Positions 18,739 to 26,652 of a DNA stretch of 64,000 nucleotides are shown here, piece after piece (the first letter of the stretch is position 1; the number at the start of each line of letters is the position of its first letter). The notes under the pieces are model-generated. The model was not told the origin of the DNA. It made no database searches and saw only the letters and a program-made list of their open reading frames with translations. The translations under genes and the position numbers were made by a program. The DNA lies in NCBI RefSeq assembly GCF_965221685.1, contig NZ_OZ244907.1; one strand, given 5' to 3'. The DNA comes from Palauibacter sp022826685. GTDB lineage: Bacteria; Gemmatimonadota; Gemmatimonadetes; Palauibacterales; Palauibacteraceae.

Positions 18739-19173
18739 ATGAGCGCCGACCGCGGGGCCGATGCCCGCACCGATCCGTTCGAGGTCCTGAATCCGGCCGC
18801 GCTGGGCGAGCCGCGGGGTTGGAACCATGGAGTGCTCGCGCCTCCTGGAGGCCGCGTGCTGTTCGTCGCCGGGCAGACCGCGACCGGACCGGGCGGAGAC
18901 ATCGAGAGCCCGGACTTCGCCGCACAGTTCGCGCTCGCGCTCGATCGCGTGCTGGCGGTCGTCCGGGAGGCCGGCGGAGAGCCTTCGCACATCGGACGGA
19001 TGACCATCTACGTGACGGATCTCGCCGCCTACCGGGACGCGCGTTCCGAACTCGGGGCGGCGTGGCGCGCCCGGCTGGGCCGGCACTATCCCGCCATGTC
19101 GCTCGTCGAGGTCAGCGGGCTCGTCGATGTCGGCGCGCAGGTCGAGATCGAGGCGACCGCCGTCGTGCCGTGA
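18739..19173 (+). CDS. RidA family enamine/imine deaminase
   Basis: A 144-residue RidA/YjgF-type protein. Family features: LFVAGQTATGPGGDIESPDFAAQFALALDRV, the middle YVTDLAAYRDAR, and the closing PAMSLVEVSGLVDVGAQVEIEATAV. These trimeric proteins hydrolyse reactive enamines or imines to ketones and ammonia. In this operon it could release the amino group from the dearomatised 2-amino-oxocyclohexene-carboxyl-CoA. It follows the SDR gene by 15 bases without a strong ribosome site. The conserved Arg common to archetypal RidA (in EVE.A.A) is not obvious, so the subgroup may differ. Confidence 0.85.
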   Translation: MSADRGADARTDPFEVLNPAALGEPRGWNHGVLAPPGGRVLFVAGQTATGPGGDIESPDFAAQFALALDRVLAVVREAGGEPSHIGRMTIYVTDLAAYRDARSELGAAWRARLGRHYPAMSLVEVSGLVDVGAQVEIEATAVVP

Positions 19174-19204
19174 CGCCGCACCACCCCCTGGAAGGAAGCG
19201 CGCC

Positions 19205-20005
19205 GTGCCTCTGAACCCGACTTCATTCCTGTACGAGGTCGATGCCGCGACCTCCGTCGCGACGATCACGCTGAACCGTCCCGAGCGGCGCAACGCCCTG
19301 ACCTTCGAGGTCTACGACGAACTCCGGAACACCTTCCGCGCGCTCGACCGGGAACCGGGGGTCCGCGCGGTCGTGATCACGGGGGCCGGCACCGCCTTCT
19401 GCACGGGCGGCGATGTGCGGGACATCATCGGGCCGCTCCTCGAGATGGACTCCGGCGAACTGCTGGAATTTACGCAGATGACGTGCGACCTGATCGCCGC
19501 CATGCGGGAGTGCGGCAGGCCCGTCGTCGGCGCCCTGAACGGGACCGTTGCGGGGGCCGGGGCCGTGATCGCGACCGCCTGCGACGTGCGGATCGCGGCG
19601 GAATCCGCGAAGATCGCCTACCTGTTCACCCGGGTCGGGCTCTCGGGCGCCGACATGGGCGTCGCCTGGCTCCTGCCGCGAATCATCGGTCTCGGGCGGG
19701 CGACGGAGCTTCTGATGACGGGCGATTTTCTCGACGCGCGGGATGCGCTCCGTCTCGGACTGTACAATCGTGTCGTACCCGATGGCGAAGCGCTCGCCGC
19801 GGGAACCGAGTGGGCGGCGCGGCTGGCGGCGGGACCTTCCTCCGCGCTGTCCGTCACCAAGCGCGCTCTGGAGAGGGAGGCGCACATGACGCTGCGCGAC
19901 GCGCTCGCCGAGGAGGCCCGGCTGCAGGCCGCCTGCATGGAGGACCCGAACTTCCGCGAGGGCTTTCGGGCCTTCGTCGAGAAGCGGGCGGCGGTATTCT
20001 CGTGA
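19205..20005 (+). CDS. Enoyl-CoA hydratase/isomerase family protein
   Basis: A 266-residue crotonase-fold protein from the GTG at 19205, which follows GGAAGGA. Oxyanion-hole segments are GTAFCTGGDVRDI and GTVAGAGAVIATACD; the C terminus has the usual AEEARLQAACMEDPNFREGFRAF. In the 2-aminobenzoyl-CoA pathway a hydratase of this type acts on the alicyclic CoA ester. Its stop overlaps the next start in GTGA, so the two are coupled. A longer frame beginning inside the RidA gene is not used. Confidence 0.88.
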   Translation: MPLNPTSFLYEVDAATSVATITLNRPERRNALTFEVYDELRNTFRALDREPGVRAVVITGAGTAFCTGGDVRDIIGPLLEMDSGELLEFTQMTCDLIAAMRECGRPVVGALNGTVAGAGAVIATACDVRIAAESAKIAYLFTRVGLSGADMGVAWLLPRIIGLGRATELLMTGDFLDARDALRLGLYNRVVPDGEALAAGTEWAARLAAGPSSALSVTKRALEREAHMTLRDALAEEARLQAACMEDPNFREGFRAFVEKRAAVFS

Positions 20006-21162
20006 TCGACCTCCATCCCGTCCGCGCCTTTCTCGAACCGGGGCACTTCGAACTCGGTGAGGGCCTCGGACGCTATGCGGCCGCGGAGTTCGCCGAACAC
20101 GCGCATCGGGACGACGATGATCTCGCCCGCCGCTACGCACGGGAGATCTGCGCGTCCCTCGGGCGGGGCGGCTGGCTGAAGGCGATCGCCCGACAGGACT
20201 TCCGGGCCTGTTCCGTGATCCGCGAGACGCTCGCCTTCTACTCGCCGCTCGCCGACGCGATGTTCGCGCTCCAGGCGTTGGGCTCGACCCCGATCGCGCT
20301 GGCCGGCGACGAGAGGCAGCGGCGACTGTGGCTCGACCGCGCCGTCCGGGGGCGAGCCGTGGCCGCCTTCGCGATGAGCGAGCCGGAGGCGGGATCCGAC
20401 GTCGCCGCCATGCGCACGACCGCCGTCCGGGACGGGAACGATTACGTCCTCAACGGCGTGAAGACCTTCATCTCGAACGCGGGGATCGCGGACTTCTATC
20501 TCATGTTCGCGGTTACCGACCCAGGCGAGGGCGTGGGAGGGATCTCGGCCTTCCTCCTACCGGCCGATACGAAGGGGTTCCGCTTCGTGCGGCCGCTCGT
20601 GATGGCCGACCCCCACCCGCTGGGCGAGATCGCGCTCGAGGACTGCCGACTGCCGGCCGAGGCCCGGGTCGGAGGCGAGGGCGAGGGGTACAAACTCGGG
20701 CTCGCGACGCTCGACCGCCTCCGCCCCACCGTCGGAGCCGCGGCGTGCGGGATGGCGGGCCGCGCGCTGCACGAGGCGCTCCACCACGCCCTCTCGCGCC
20801 GGCAGTTCGGGCGGGCGCTCGCCGATTTCCAGATCACGCAGGAGAAGGTGGGACGCATGGGCACCGACCTCACCGCGGCCCGGCTCCTCGTGTATCGGGC
20901 GGCGTGGGAGCGCGACGGCGGGGCGGACCGCACCGACCTCGAAGCCGCGATGGCCAAGTCCTTCGCGACCGAGATCGCGCAGGGGGTGGTGGACGACGCC
21001 GTGCAGATCCTCGGCGGACGCGGCGTGCTGGCGGACCACCCGGTCGACCGGCTCTACCGCTCCGTGAGGGCCCTCCGCATCTACGAGGGCGCGACGGAGA
21101 TTCAGCGTCTCATCATCGCGCGCTATCTGTTCGACGCCGCGCGCGACGAGGGCGACCCCTGA
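20002..21162 (+). CDS. Acyl-CoA dehydrogenase of the anthranilate operon
   Basis: A 386-residue FAD acyl-CoA dehydrogenase. Seen: FAMSEPEAGSDVAAMRTTA, NGVKTFISNAGIADFY (FAD contact), RRQFGRALADFQITQEK, and near the end LRIYEGATEIQRLIIARYL with the glutamate that is usually the catalytic base. The GTG at 20002 overlaps the hydratase stop (GTGA). It would oxidise the alicyclic CoA thioester after dearomatisation, which is inferred from context. Its own stop lies inside the unusual CTG start of the next gene. Confidence 0.9.
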   Translation: MIDLHPVRAFLEPGHFELGEGLGRYAAAEFAEHAHRDDDDLARRYAREICASLGRGGWLKAIARQDFRACSVIRETLAFYSPLADAMFALQALGSTPIALAGDERQRRLWLDRAVRGRAVAAFAMSEPEAGSDVAAMRTTAVRDGNDYVLNGVKTFISNAGIADFYLMFAVTDPGEGVGGISAFLLPADTKGFRFVRPLVMADPHPLGEIALEDCRLPAEARVGGEGEGYKLGLATLDRLRPTVGAAACGMAGRALHEALHHALSRRQFGRALADFQITQEKVGRMGTDLTAARLLVYRAAWERDGGADRTDLEAAMAKSFATEIAQGVVDDAVQILGGRGVLADHPVDRLYRSVRALRIYEGATEIQRLIIARYLFDAARDEGDP

Positions 21163-23465
21163 GGATCGTCTGCGTCGGAGGCGGGCCTGCCGGCCTGTAC
21201 TTCGCGATCCTGATGAAGCGCTCGGGTCCGGCGCACGACGTCATCGTCCTCGAGCGCAACCGCCCCGGCGACACCTACGGATTCGGGGTCGTGTTCTCCG
21301 ACGCCACGCTGGAGGAACTCGCCGCCGCGGACCGTGAGAGCTACGAGGCGATCACACGGTCCTTCCACCACTGGGACGACATCGACATCCACTACCGGGG
21401 CCACCGGCTCACGTCGACCGGACACGGGTTCAGCGGCCTCGCTCGCACCACCCTCCTCGAGATCCTGGAGTCGCGGGCGCGCGAACTCGGCGTCGATCTC
21501 AGGTGCGGCGTGGAAGTCGAGTCGGAGGAGGCCTATGCCGACGCCGATCTCGTCCTCGCCGCCGATGGAGTGAACAGCCGCATGCGGGACCGACACGCCG
21601 GCGCGTTCGGCCCCCGCGTCGATCTCCGTCCGAACCGGTTCGTGTGGCTCGGCACGACGAAGCCCTTCCCCGCCTTCACGTTCCATTTCCGGGAGACCGA
21701 GCACGGCCTGTGGCGCGTGCACGCGTACCAGTACCGGCCCGGCGGCGCCGGGGAGGAAGCCGTCTCCACCTTCATCGTCGAGGCGACCGAGGCGACGTGG
21801 CGCGCCGCCGGCATGGACGCCGCGTCCGAAGAGGAGACCGTCGCCTTCCTCGAGGACACCTTCCGGGAGGAACTGGACTCCCATCGACTCATCGCGAACC
21901 GCTCGGTCTGGCGGAGCTTCCCGACCGTCCGGAACCGGTCGTGGCGCCACGGCAACGTCGTGCTCGTCGGTGACGCCGCGCACTCGGCCCACTTCTCCAT
22001 CGGCTCGGGCACCCGGCTCGCGATGATCGACGCGATCTCGCTTCACGAATCGCTCCTCGCGCACGATCTCGCGGTCGCTCCCGCGCTGGAGGCCTACGAG
22101 ACGGCCCGCCGGCCCGAGGTCGAGAGCGTGCAGAGGGCGGCCCAGGCGAGTCTCGAGTGGTTCGAGGGCACCGAGCGTTTCCTGGAGACGGAACCCCTCC
22201 AGTTCGCCTTCAACCTCATCACGCGCAGCCTCCGGATCACCCACTCCAACCTCGCGCTGCGCGACCCGGAGTTCACCGCGCGCGTCGACCGCTGGTTCGC
22301 GGAGCGGGCCGCAGCGGACGCGGCGGCGGGGACCGGACGATCTCCCCCCGCGAGCGTCGAGCGCGGCCCGGCTCCCCCTCCCCTCCTCGCCCCGTTCCGT
22401 CTCCGGGCACTCGAGTTGAAGAACCGGGTCGTCGTCTCGGCCATGTGCCAGTACTCGGCGGAGGACGGGACGCCGGACGACTGGCACCTGGTAAACCTCG
22501 GCAGCCGTGCGATCGGCGGGGCCGGACTCGTGATGTCGGAGATGACGGACGTGAGCCGCGAAGGCCGTATCTCCTTGGGCTGCACGGGAATGTACGCTCC
22601 CGCGCATGTGGGCGCGTGGAAGCGGATCGTCGATTTCGTGCACCGCCACTCCGACGCGGCGATCGGGATGCAGCTCGGCCACGCGGGCCGGAAGGCGTCC
22701 ACACGGCTGTCCTGGGAGGGAGACAACGAACCGCTGGAGGAGGGCGGCTGGCCGATCATGGCCGCTTCCCCCGTGCCCTGGTTCGAGCACAGCCCGGTCC
22801 CGCGCGAGATGACGCGGCGGGACATGGATCGGGTGACGGCCGAGTTCCGCCGCGCGGCGGAGATGTCGGAGGAAGCCGGGTTCGACCTGCTGGAGATCCA
22901 CTTCGCACACGGCTACCTGCTGGCCAGCTTCATCTCTCCTCTGACGAACCTCCGTGAGGACGAGTACGGGGGAGACGTGGACGGACGCCTGCGCTTCCCG
23001 CTCGAGGTGCTCGCGGCGGTGCGATCCGCGTGGCCGCCGGAGAAGCCGATTTCCGTCCGGATCTCCGCGGTGGACTGGGCGGACGGCGGGATGACGGCGG
23101 ACGGGGCCGTCGAGGTCGCGCGCCGCCTGAAGGAGGCGGGCGTGGACATCATCGACGTCTCGGCGGGGCAGACCGTCCCTTGGCAGGAGCCGGCCTACGG
23201 CCGCCAGTACCAGACCCCTTTCTCGGACCGCATCCGGCACGAGGCGGGGATCGCGACCATGGCCGTGGGCAACATCTCCTCCTTCATGGACGTGAACACG
23301 ATCCTCGCGGCGGGGCGCGCGGACCTCTGCTGTCTCGCCCGCGCACACCTCTGGGACCCATACTGGACCCGGCACGCAGCCTACGCTTCAGGGGCGCCGA
23401 TCCCCTGGCCTCCGCAGTATTCGTCGCTGGATGGCTACACGCCGCGCTTCGAGTGGGGGTACTGA
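21159..23465 (+). CDS. Bifunctional 2-aminobenzoyl-CoA (salicylyl-CoA-type) monooxygenase/reductase
   Basis: A 768-residue fusion. Residues 1-390 are a PHBH-like FAD monooxygenase (VGGGPAGLYFAILMKRS, later VLVGDAAHSAHFSIGSGTRLA). Residues about 405-768 are an Old-Yellow-Enzyme NADH:flavin oxidoreductase (RVVVSAMCQYSAEDG, QLGHAGRKAS, EIHFAHGYLLASFISP). This architecture hydroxylates and reduces 2-aminobenzoyl-CoA to a non-aromatic product. The Rossmann motif begins at residue 3, yet no ATG, GTG or TTG is in frame nearby. The CTG at 21159 overlaps the preceding TGA (CTGA), matching the GTGA couplings in the same operon, so I take CTG as the start. A salicylyl-CoA substrate is the alternative. 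Confidence 0.92.
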   Translation: MRIVCVGGGPAGLYFAILMKRSGPAHDVIVLERNRPGDTYGFGVVFSDATLEELAAADRESYEAITRSFHHWDDIDIHYRGHRLTSTGHGFSGLARTTLLEILESRARELGVDLRCGVEVESEEAYADADLVLAADGVNSRMRDRHAGAFGPRVDLRPNRFVWLGTTKPFPAFTFHFRETEHGLWRVHAYQYRPGGAGEEAVSTFIVEATEATWRAAGMDAASEEETVAFLEDTFREELDSHRLIANRSVWRSFPTVRNRSWRHGNVVLVGDAAHSAHFSIGSGTRLAMIDAISLHESLLAHDLAVAPALEAYETARRPEVESVQRAAQASLEWFEGTERFLETEPLQFAFNLITRSLRITHSNLALRDPEFTARVDRWFAERAAADAAAGTGRSPPASVERGPAPPPLLAPFRLRALELKNRVVVSAMCQYSAEDGTPDDWHLVNLGSRAIGGAGLVMSEMTDVSREGRISLGCTGMYAPAHVGAWKRIVDFVHRHSDAAIGMQLGHAGRKASTRLSWEGDNEPLEEGGWPIMAASPVPWFEHSPVPREMTRRDMDRVTAEFRRAAEMSEEAGFDLLEIHFAHGYLLASFISPLTNLREDEYGGDVDGRLRFPLEVLAAVRSAWPPEKPISVRISAVDWADGGMTADGAVEVARRLKEAGVDIIDVSAGQTVPWQEPAYGRQYQTPFSDRIRHEAGIATMAVGNISSFMDVNTILAAGRADLCCLARAHLWDPYWTRHAAYASGAPIPWPPQYSSLDGYTPRFEWGY

Positions 23466-23489
23466 GGACCGGCCGCCGAAGGGAGATTC

Positions 23490-24293
23490 ATGGCGCACGG
23501 GAAATACCTGACCTACGCCGGATATCTGCACCTCGACGAGTTGCTGTCGCTCCAGCGGGAGCAGTCGGGCGAGGACGGGGACCCCGAGCACGATGAGATG
23601 CTGTTCATCATCATCCATCAGGTGTACGAGCTGTGGTTCAAGCAGCTCCTGCACGAACTCGCGTTCGCGCGCGACCGGATGGGCGCGGACGACATGCCGC
23701 GGCTGCTGCACACCATGGGGCGCATCCTCACGATCCTGAAGGTGCAGGTCCATCAACTCGACATCCTGGAGACGATGCGGCCGCTGGAGTTCCTCGCCTT
23801 CCGGCAGCGGCTGGAAGAGGCGAGCGGCCTGCAGTCGTACCAGTTCCGCGAACTCGAATTCATCCTCGGCCACAAGCGGCGGGACGTGTTCGACCGATAC
23901 CCGGAGGGAAGCGACGCGCGCCGGCGGCTCGAATCCCGCTACGGGGAGCCGTCGCTGTGGGCCGCCTTCCTCCGGTTTCTCCACGCGCGCGGGTACGCGA
24001 TCCCGGCGGAGGACCTGGAGCGGGACGTCACGGCGCCGACCGAGCCGTCCGCCGGCGTGCGGGCCGCCCTCATCCGGCTGTACCGGGAGGATCCGCAGCT
24101 CGTCCAGCTGTGCGAGCGGTTCGTGGATCTCGACGAGGGACTCCAGGAATGGCGCTACCGGCACGTGAAGATGGTGGAGCGCACGATCGGGGCGCGGGCC
24201 GGGACCGGTCAGACCGGCGGCGCAGCCTATCTGCGGACGTCGCTGAACCGCCCGGTGTTTCCCGACCTGTGGGCGATCCGCACGGACCTGTGA
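23490..24293 (+). CDS. kynA: Tryptophan 2,3-dioxygenase
   Basis: A 267-residue heme dioxygenase, typical for bacteria. Family landmarks: LTYAGYLHLDELLSLQ, HDEMLFIIIHQVYELWFKQLLHE, and YRHVKMVERTIG with the proximal heme ligand H225, then TGGAAYLRTSL. It opens the indole ring of L-tryptophan to N-formylkynurenine in the cytosol. An AGGGAG site lies before the ATG. It is coupled to kynureninase by a GTGA overlap, and downstream of the CoA-ester genes, so tryptophan is fed into the anthranilate route of the same operon. Confidence 0.97.
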   Translation: MAHGKYLTYAGYLHLDELLSLQREQSGEDGDPEHDEMLFIIIHQVYELWFKQLLHELAFARDRMGADDMPRLLHTMGRILTILKVQVHQLDILETMRPLEFLAFRQRLEEASGLQSYQFRELEFILGHKRRDVFDRYPEGSDARRRLESRYGEPSLWAAFLRFLHARGYAIPAEDLERDVTAPTEPSAGVRAALIRLYREDPQLVQLCERFVDLDEGLQEWRYRHVKMVERTIGARAGTGQTGGAAYLRTSLNRPVFPDLWAIRTDL

Positions 24294-25501
24294 CGAGCTT
24301 CGCGCCGGAGGATCTGTACCGGGAGCCGAACGCGCTCGCTCCGCACTATTCCCGCTTCCGGGTCGCGGAGCGGCTGCTCCTCACGGGACATTCGCACCAG
24401 GCGTGGCCCGACTGCGGCTTCGCGGGACAGCTCCGGGCCTGGGAGGACGCCGCCCGGCTCGTGGACGCGAAGTGGGAGGAGGCATTCGCCCGCGGGAATC
24501 GGGTCCGCGCCGGGTACGCCGAACTCCTCGGACGCCCGGAGCGCCCGGACGACGGGGACTGCGCGCTGGGCTCGAACACGCACGAACTCGTCGTCCGCTT
24601 CCTCTCCGCACTGCCGCTGCGCGCCCGGCCGCGACTCGTGACGACCGCGGGGGAGTTCCACTCCATCCGGCGCCAGCTCGACCGGCTGGAGGAGGAGGGA
24701 CTCGCCATCGTTCGGGTGCCGGTGGATCCGATCGATTCGCTCTCCGAACGGCTCCGTCTCGCGACGGACGACGAGACGGCGGGCGTGCTCGTCTCCGCCG
24801 TCCTCTATCGCGACGCCCGCATCGTCGACGGGCTCGACCGCGTCGCGGGGCGCTGCGAACGGGTGGGGGCCCACCTCCTCGTGGACGCCTATCACGCGCT
24901 GAACGCGATCCCCTTCGACCTCTCGGGCCTGGGACTCGAAGGCGCGTTCGTCGTGGGGGGCGGGTACAAGTACTGCCAGCTCGGCGAGGGGAACTGCTTC
25001 CTGCGGGTGCCGCCGGACTGTCGGCTGCGCCCCGCCGTCACGGGGTGGTTCGCGGAGTTCTCGGCGCTCCACGGAGCGGAAGACGAGGGGCGCGTGAGCT
25101 ACGGGTCCGGGGCGGAGCGGTTCGCGGGCAGCACGTACGATCCGACGAGCCACTACCGGGCGGCGGAGGTGTTCGACTTTTTCCGCGAACAGGGACTGAC
25201 GCCGGAGTTCCTGCGCGCGGTGAGCCGACACCAGATGGACCGTCTCACGCGCGGGTTCGACGGGCTCGACGCGGACCCGGAACTCGTGGACCGCGACCGG
25301 GAGACGCCGCCGGAGGCGGTGGGCGGCTTCCTCGCGCTCCGGACGCCGCGGGCGCGGGACTTCCACGAAGCCCTCGCGGCTCGGGGCGTCGCCACGGACT
25401 ACCGCGACGACCTGCTGCGGCTGGGTCCGGCCCCCTATCTCAGCGACCGGCAACTCGACGACGCGGTGGCCGCTCTGGGAGAGGTCGCGGCCAGCTTCTA
25501 G
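24290..25501 (+). CDS. kynU: Kynureninase
   Basis: A 403-residue PLP enzyme of aminotransferase class V fold. The pyridoxal lysine is K227 in GGGYKYCQ, with D199 in VDAYHAL contacting the cofactor nitrogen; LGSNTHEL binds phosphate and FAGSTYDPTSHYRA is in the C-terminal half. It hydrolyses kynurenine to anthranilate and alanine. The start is a GTG overlapping the tryptophan dioxygenase stop by four bases. The protein is closer to a divergent kynureninase-like group than to the classic enzyme, so the name depends partly on context. It is the last gene of the operon, 12 bases from convergent mobA. Confidence 0.88.
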   Translation: MTSFAPEDLYREPNALAPHYSRFRVAERLLLTGHSHQAWPDCGFAGQLRAWEDAARLVDAKWEEAFARGNRVRAGYAELLGRPERPDDGDCALGSNTHELVVRFLSALPLRARPRLVTTAGEFHSIRRQLDRLEEEGLAIVRVPVDPIDSLSERLRLATDDETAGVLVSAVLYRDARIVDGLDRVAGRCERVGAHLLVDAYHALNAIPFDLSGLGLEGAFVVGGGYKYCQLGEGNCFLRVPPDCRLRPAVTGWFAEFSALHGAEDEGRVSYGSGAERFAGSTYDPTSHYRAAEVFDFFREQGLTPEFLRAVSRHQMDRLTRGFDGLDADPELVDRDRETPPEAVGGFLALRTPRARDFHEALAARGVATDYRDDLLRLGPAPYLSDRQLDDAVAALGEVAASF

Positions 25502-25513
25502 CGTGACGCCGTG

Positions 25514-26218
25514 CTAGTCGGATAGGGCGGCGCGCCGCTCGGCCCACTCCAGGTCCGCCCGGCTGTCCACGCCGCGGACCATCGTTTCGAGGTCGATGCC
25601 GGTCAGTTCTTCGGCCGAGACGTATCGCACCCGCAACCGCTCCAGGAAGCTCATCATCGAGGGGGACGGATCGACCGACGCGGCGGGACGCGCCACGAGC
25701 CGCGCGGCCAGTCGGCCCACCTCTCGCCGATAGGCGGCGCACAGCGGCTGGGCCCGGCCGCGCGCGCGCGGCACGACGGCGTCCAACTCCGCATCGCCCG
25801 CGAGTTCGCCGCTCAGGCGGTCGACGAGGTCCGGCGTGACGAAGGGGAGGTCGCCCGCCAGCACGACGCAGATCGCACCGTGCGCCGCGGCCAGCCCGGA
25901 GGCCACGCCGGCGATCGGGCCGAGGTCGGGCACGGGGTCGGGCACGACGAGGAGGGCGCGGCCCGTCGGGCTGCGGAGCGTGACCGAGCCGGGCGGGCCC
26001 GCGCCTTCCGCGCCGGGCTCCCAGGCTTCCGCGGCGAGGGCACGCTGGAAGGGCGGAACCTCGCGCACCGCCAGAACCGCGTCCGCGAACTGCGCCGTCG
26101 CTTCCAGGATTCGCGACAGCACCGTGCGGCCGCCGATCTCGACGAGCGGCTTGTTGCGGCCGAGGCGGCGCGAACGCCCGCCGGCCACGACCACGAGCGA
26201 CCTGTCCGTCCCGCTCAC
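25514..26218 (-). CDS. mobA: Molybdenum cofactor guanylyltransferase-like NTP transferase
   Basis: A 234-residue nucleotidyltransferase. VVAGGRSRRLGRNKPLVEIGG is the MobA-type GTP/Mg signature and VLAGDLPFVTPDLVDRL the metal-binding Asp segment. MobA joins GMP to molybdopterin to make the guanine dinucleotide cofactor. The C-terminal half (QPLCAAYRREV, SMMSFLERL) is also MobA-like. The GTG start overlaps the stop of the arsenate reductase gene by four bases, so they are co-translated. No molybdoenzyme gene is in the window, so the partner lies elsewhere. Confidence 0.87.
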   Translation of the reverse strand: MSGTDRSLVVVAGGRSRRLGRNKPLVEIGGRTVLSRILEATAQFADAVLAVREVPPFQRALAAEAWEPGAEGAGPPGSVTLRSPTGRALLVVPDPVPDLGPIAGVASGLAAAHGAICVVLAGDLPFVTPDLVDRLSGELAGDAELDAVVPRARGRAQPLCAAYRREVGRLAARLVARPAASVDPSPSMMSFLERLRVRYVSAEELTGIDLETMVRGVDSRADLEWAERRAALSD

Positions 26219-26649
26219 GCCCGGGCAGGCCCTCCGGAGCCCGTCGCCTTCGCCCCGGGCGCCACGCCGAGATCCGACAGCAACGCGGCCACCCGCCGGC
26301 GGATGTCATCCCGGACCGCGCGGAACTCCTCCGCCGGAAGATCCTTCGGGTCTCTCACTTCCCAGTCCTCCCGCCGCCGGGCAGGCACGTGCGGACACGC
26401 GTCGCCGCACCCCATGGTGACGACCGCATCGAACGGGCCGGGCGGCACGTCGTCCAGCCCCCCCGACCGGTGGACGCCGAGATCGTAGCCCAACTCCGCC
26501 ATGGACTCGATCGCCTTCGGATTCACGACGCCTGAAGGCCGCGAGCCCCCGCTCGACGCCTCCACGCCGTCACCCGCCAGCATGCGGGCGAACGCCTGCG
26601 CCATCTGGCTGCGGCAGGAGTTCTCCACGCAGACGAAGAGGAGTCGCAG
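26215..26649 (-). CDS. arsC: Arsenate reductase, thioredoxin-coupled low-molecular-weight phosphatase type
   Basis: A 144-residue protein. With a CTG start at 26649 it begins MRLLFVCVENSCRSQMA, placing the nucleophile C7 in the CX5R loop (C7 to R13). The first conventional start, GTG at 26628, would delete that cysteine. An in-frame TGA at 26653-26655 is the stop of the upstream gene, and no ATG, GTG or TTG lies between the two, so CTG is the only candidate. Further cysteines in TMGCGDACP match the redox pair of thioredoxin-dependent ArsC, and RDPKDLP closes the active site. It reduces arsenate to arsenite. It is the middle gene of DUF5916-arsC-mobA. Confidence 0.85.
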   Translation of the reverse strand: MRLLFVCVENSCRSQMAQAFARMLAGDGVEASSGGSRPSGVVNPKAIESMAELGYDLGVHRSGGLDDVPPGPFDAVVTMGCGDACPHVPARRREDWEVRDPKDLPAEEFRAVRDDIRRRVAALLSDLGVAPGAKATGSGGPARA

Positions 26650-26652
26650 CGC

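Noticed and set aside
20328..23465. 1045-residue frame and similar long antisense frames (for example 48947-52183, 50143-53271, 26716-29724)
   Set aside because: High GC makes stop codons rare in shadow frames. Only the parts matching known domains with correct starts were kept; the remainder is Arg/Pro/Ala-rich without family character.
26215..26628. GTG 26628 as the start of arsC
   Set aside because: It removes the catalytic cysteine that lies one codon upstream.
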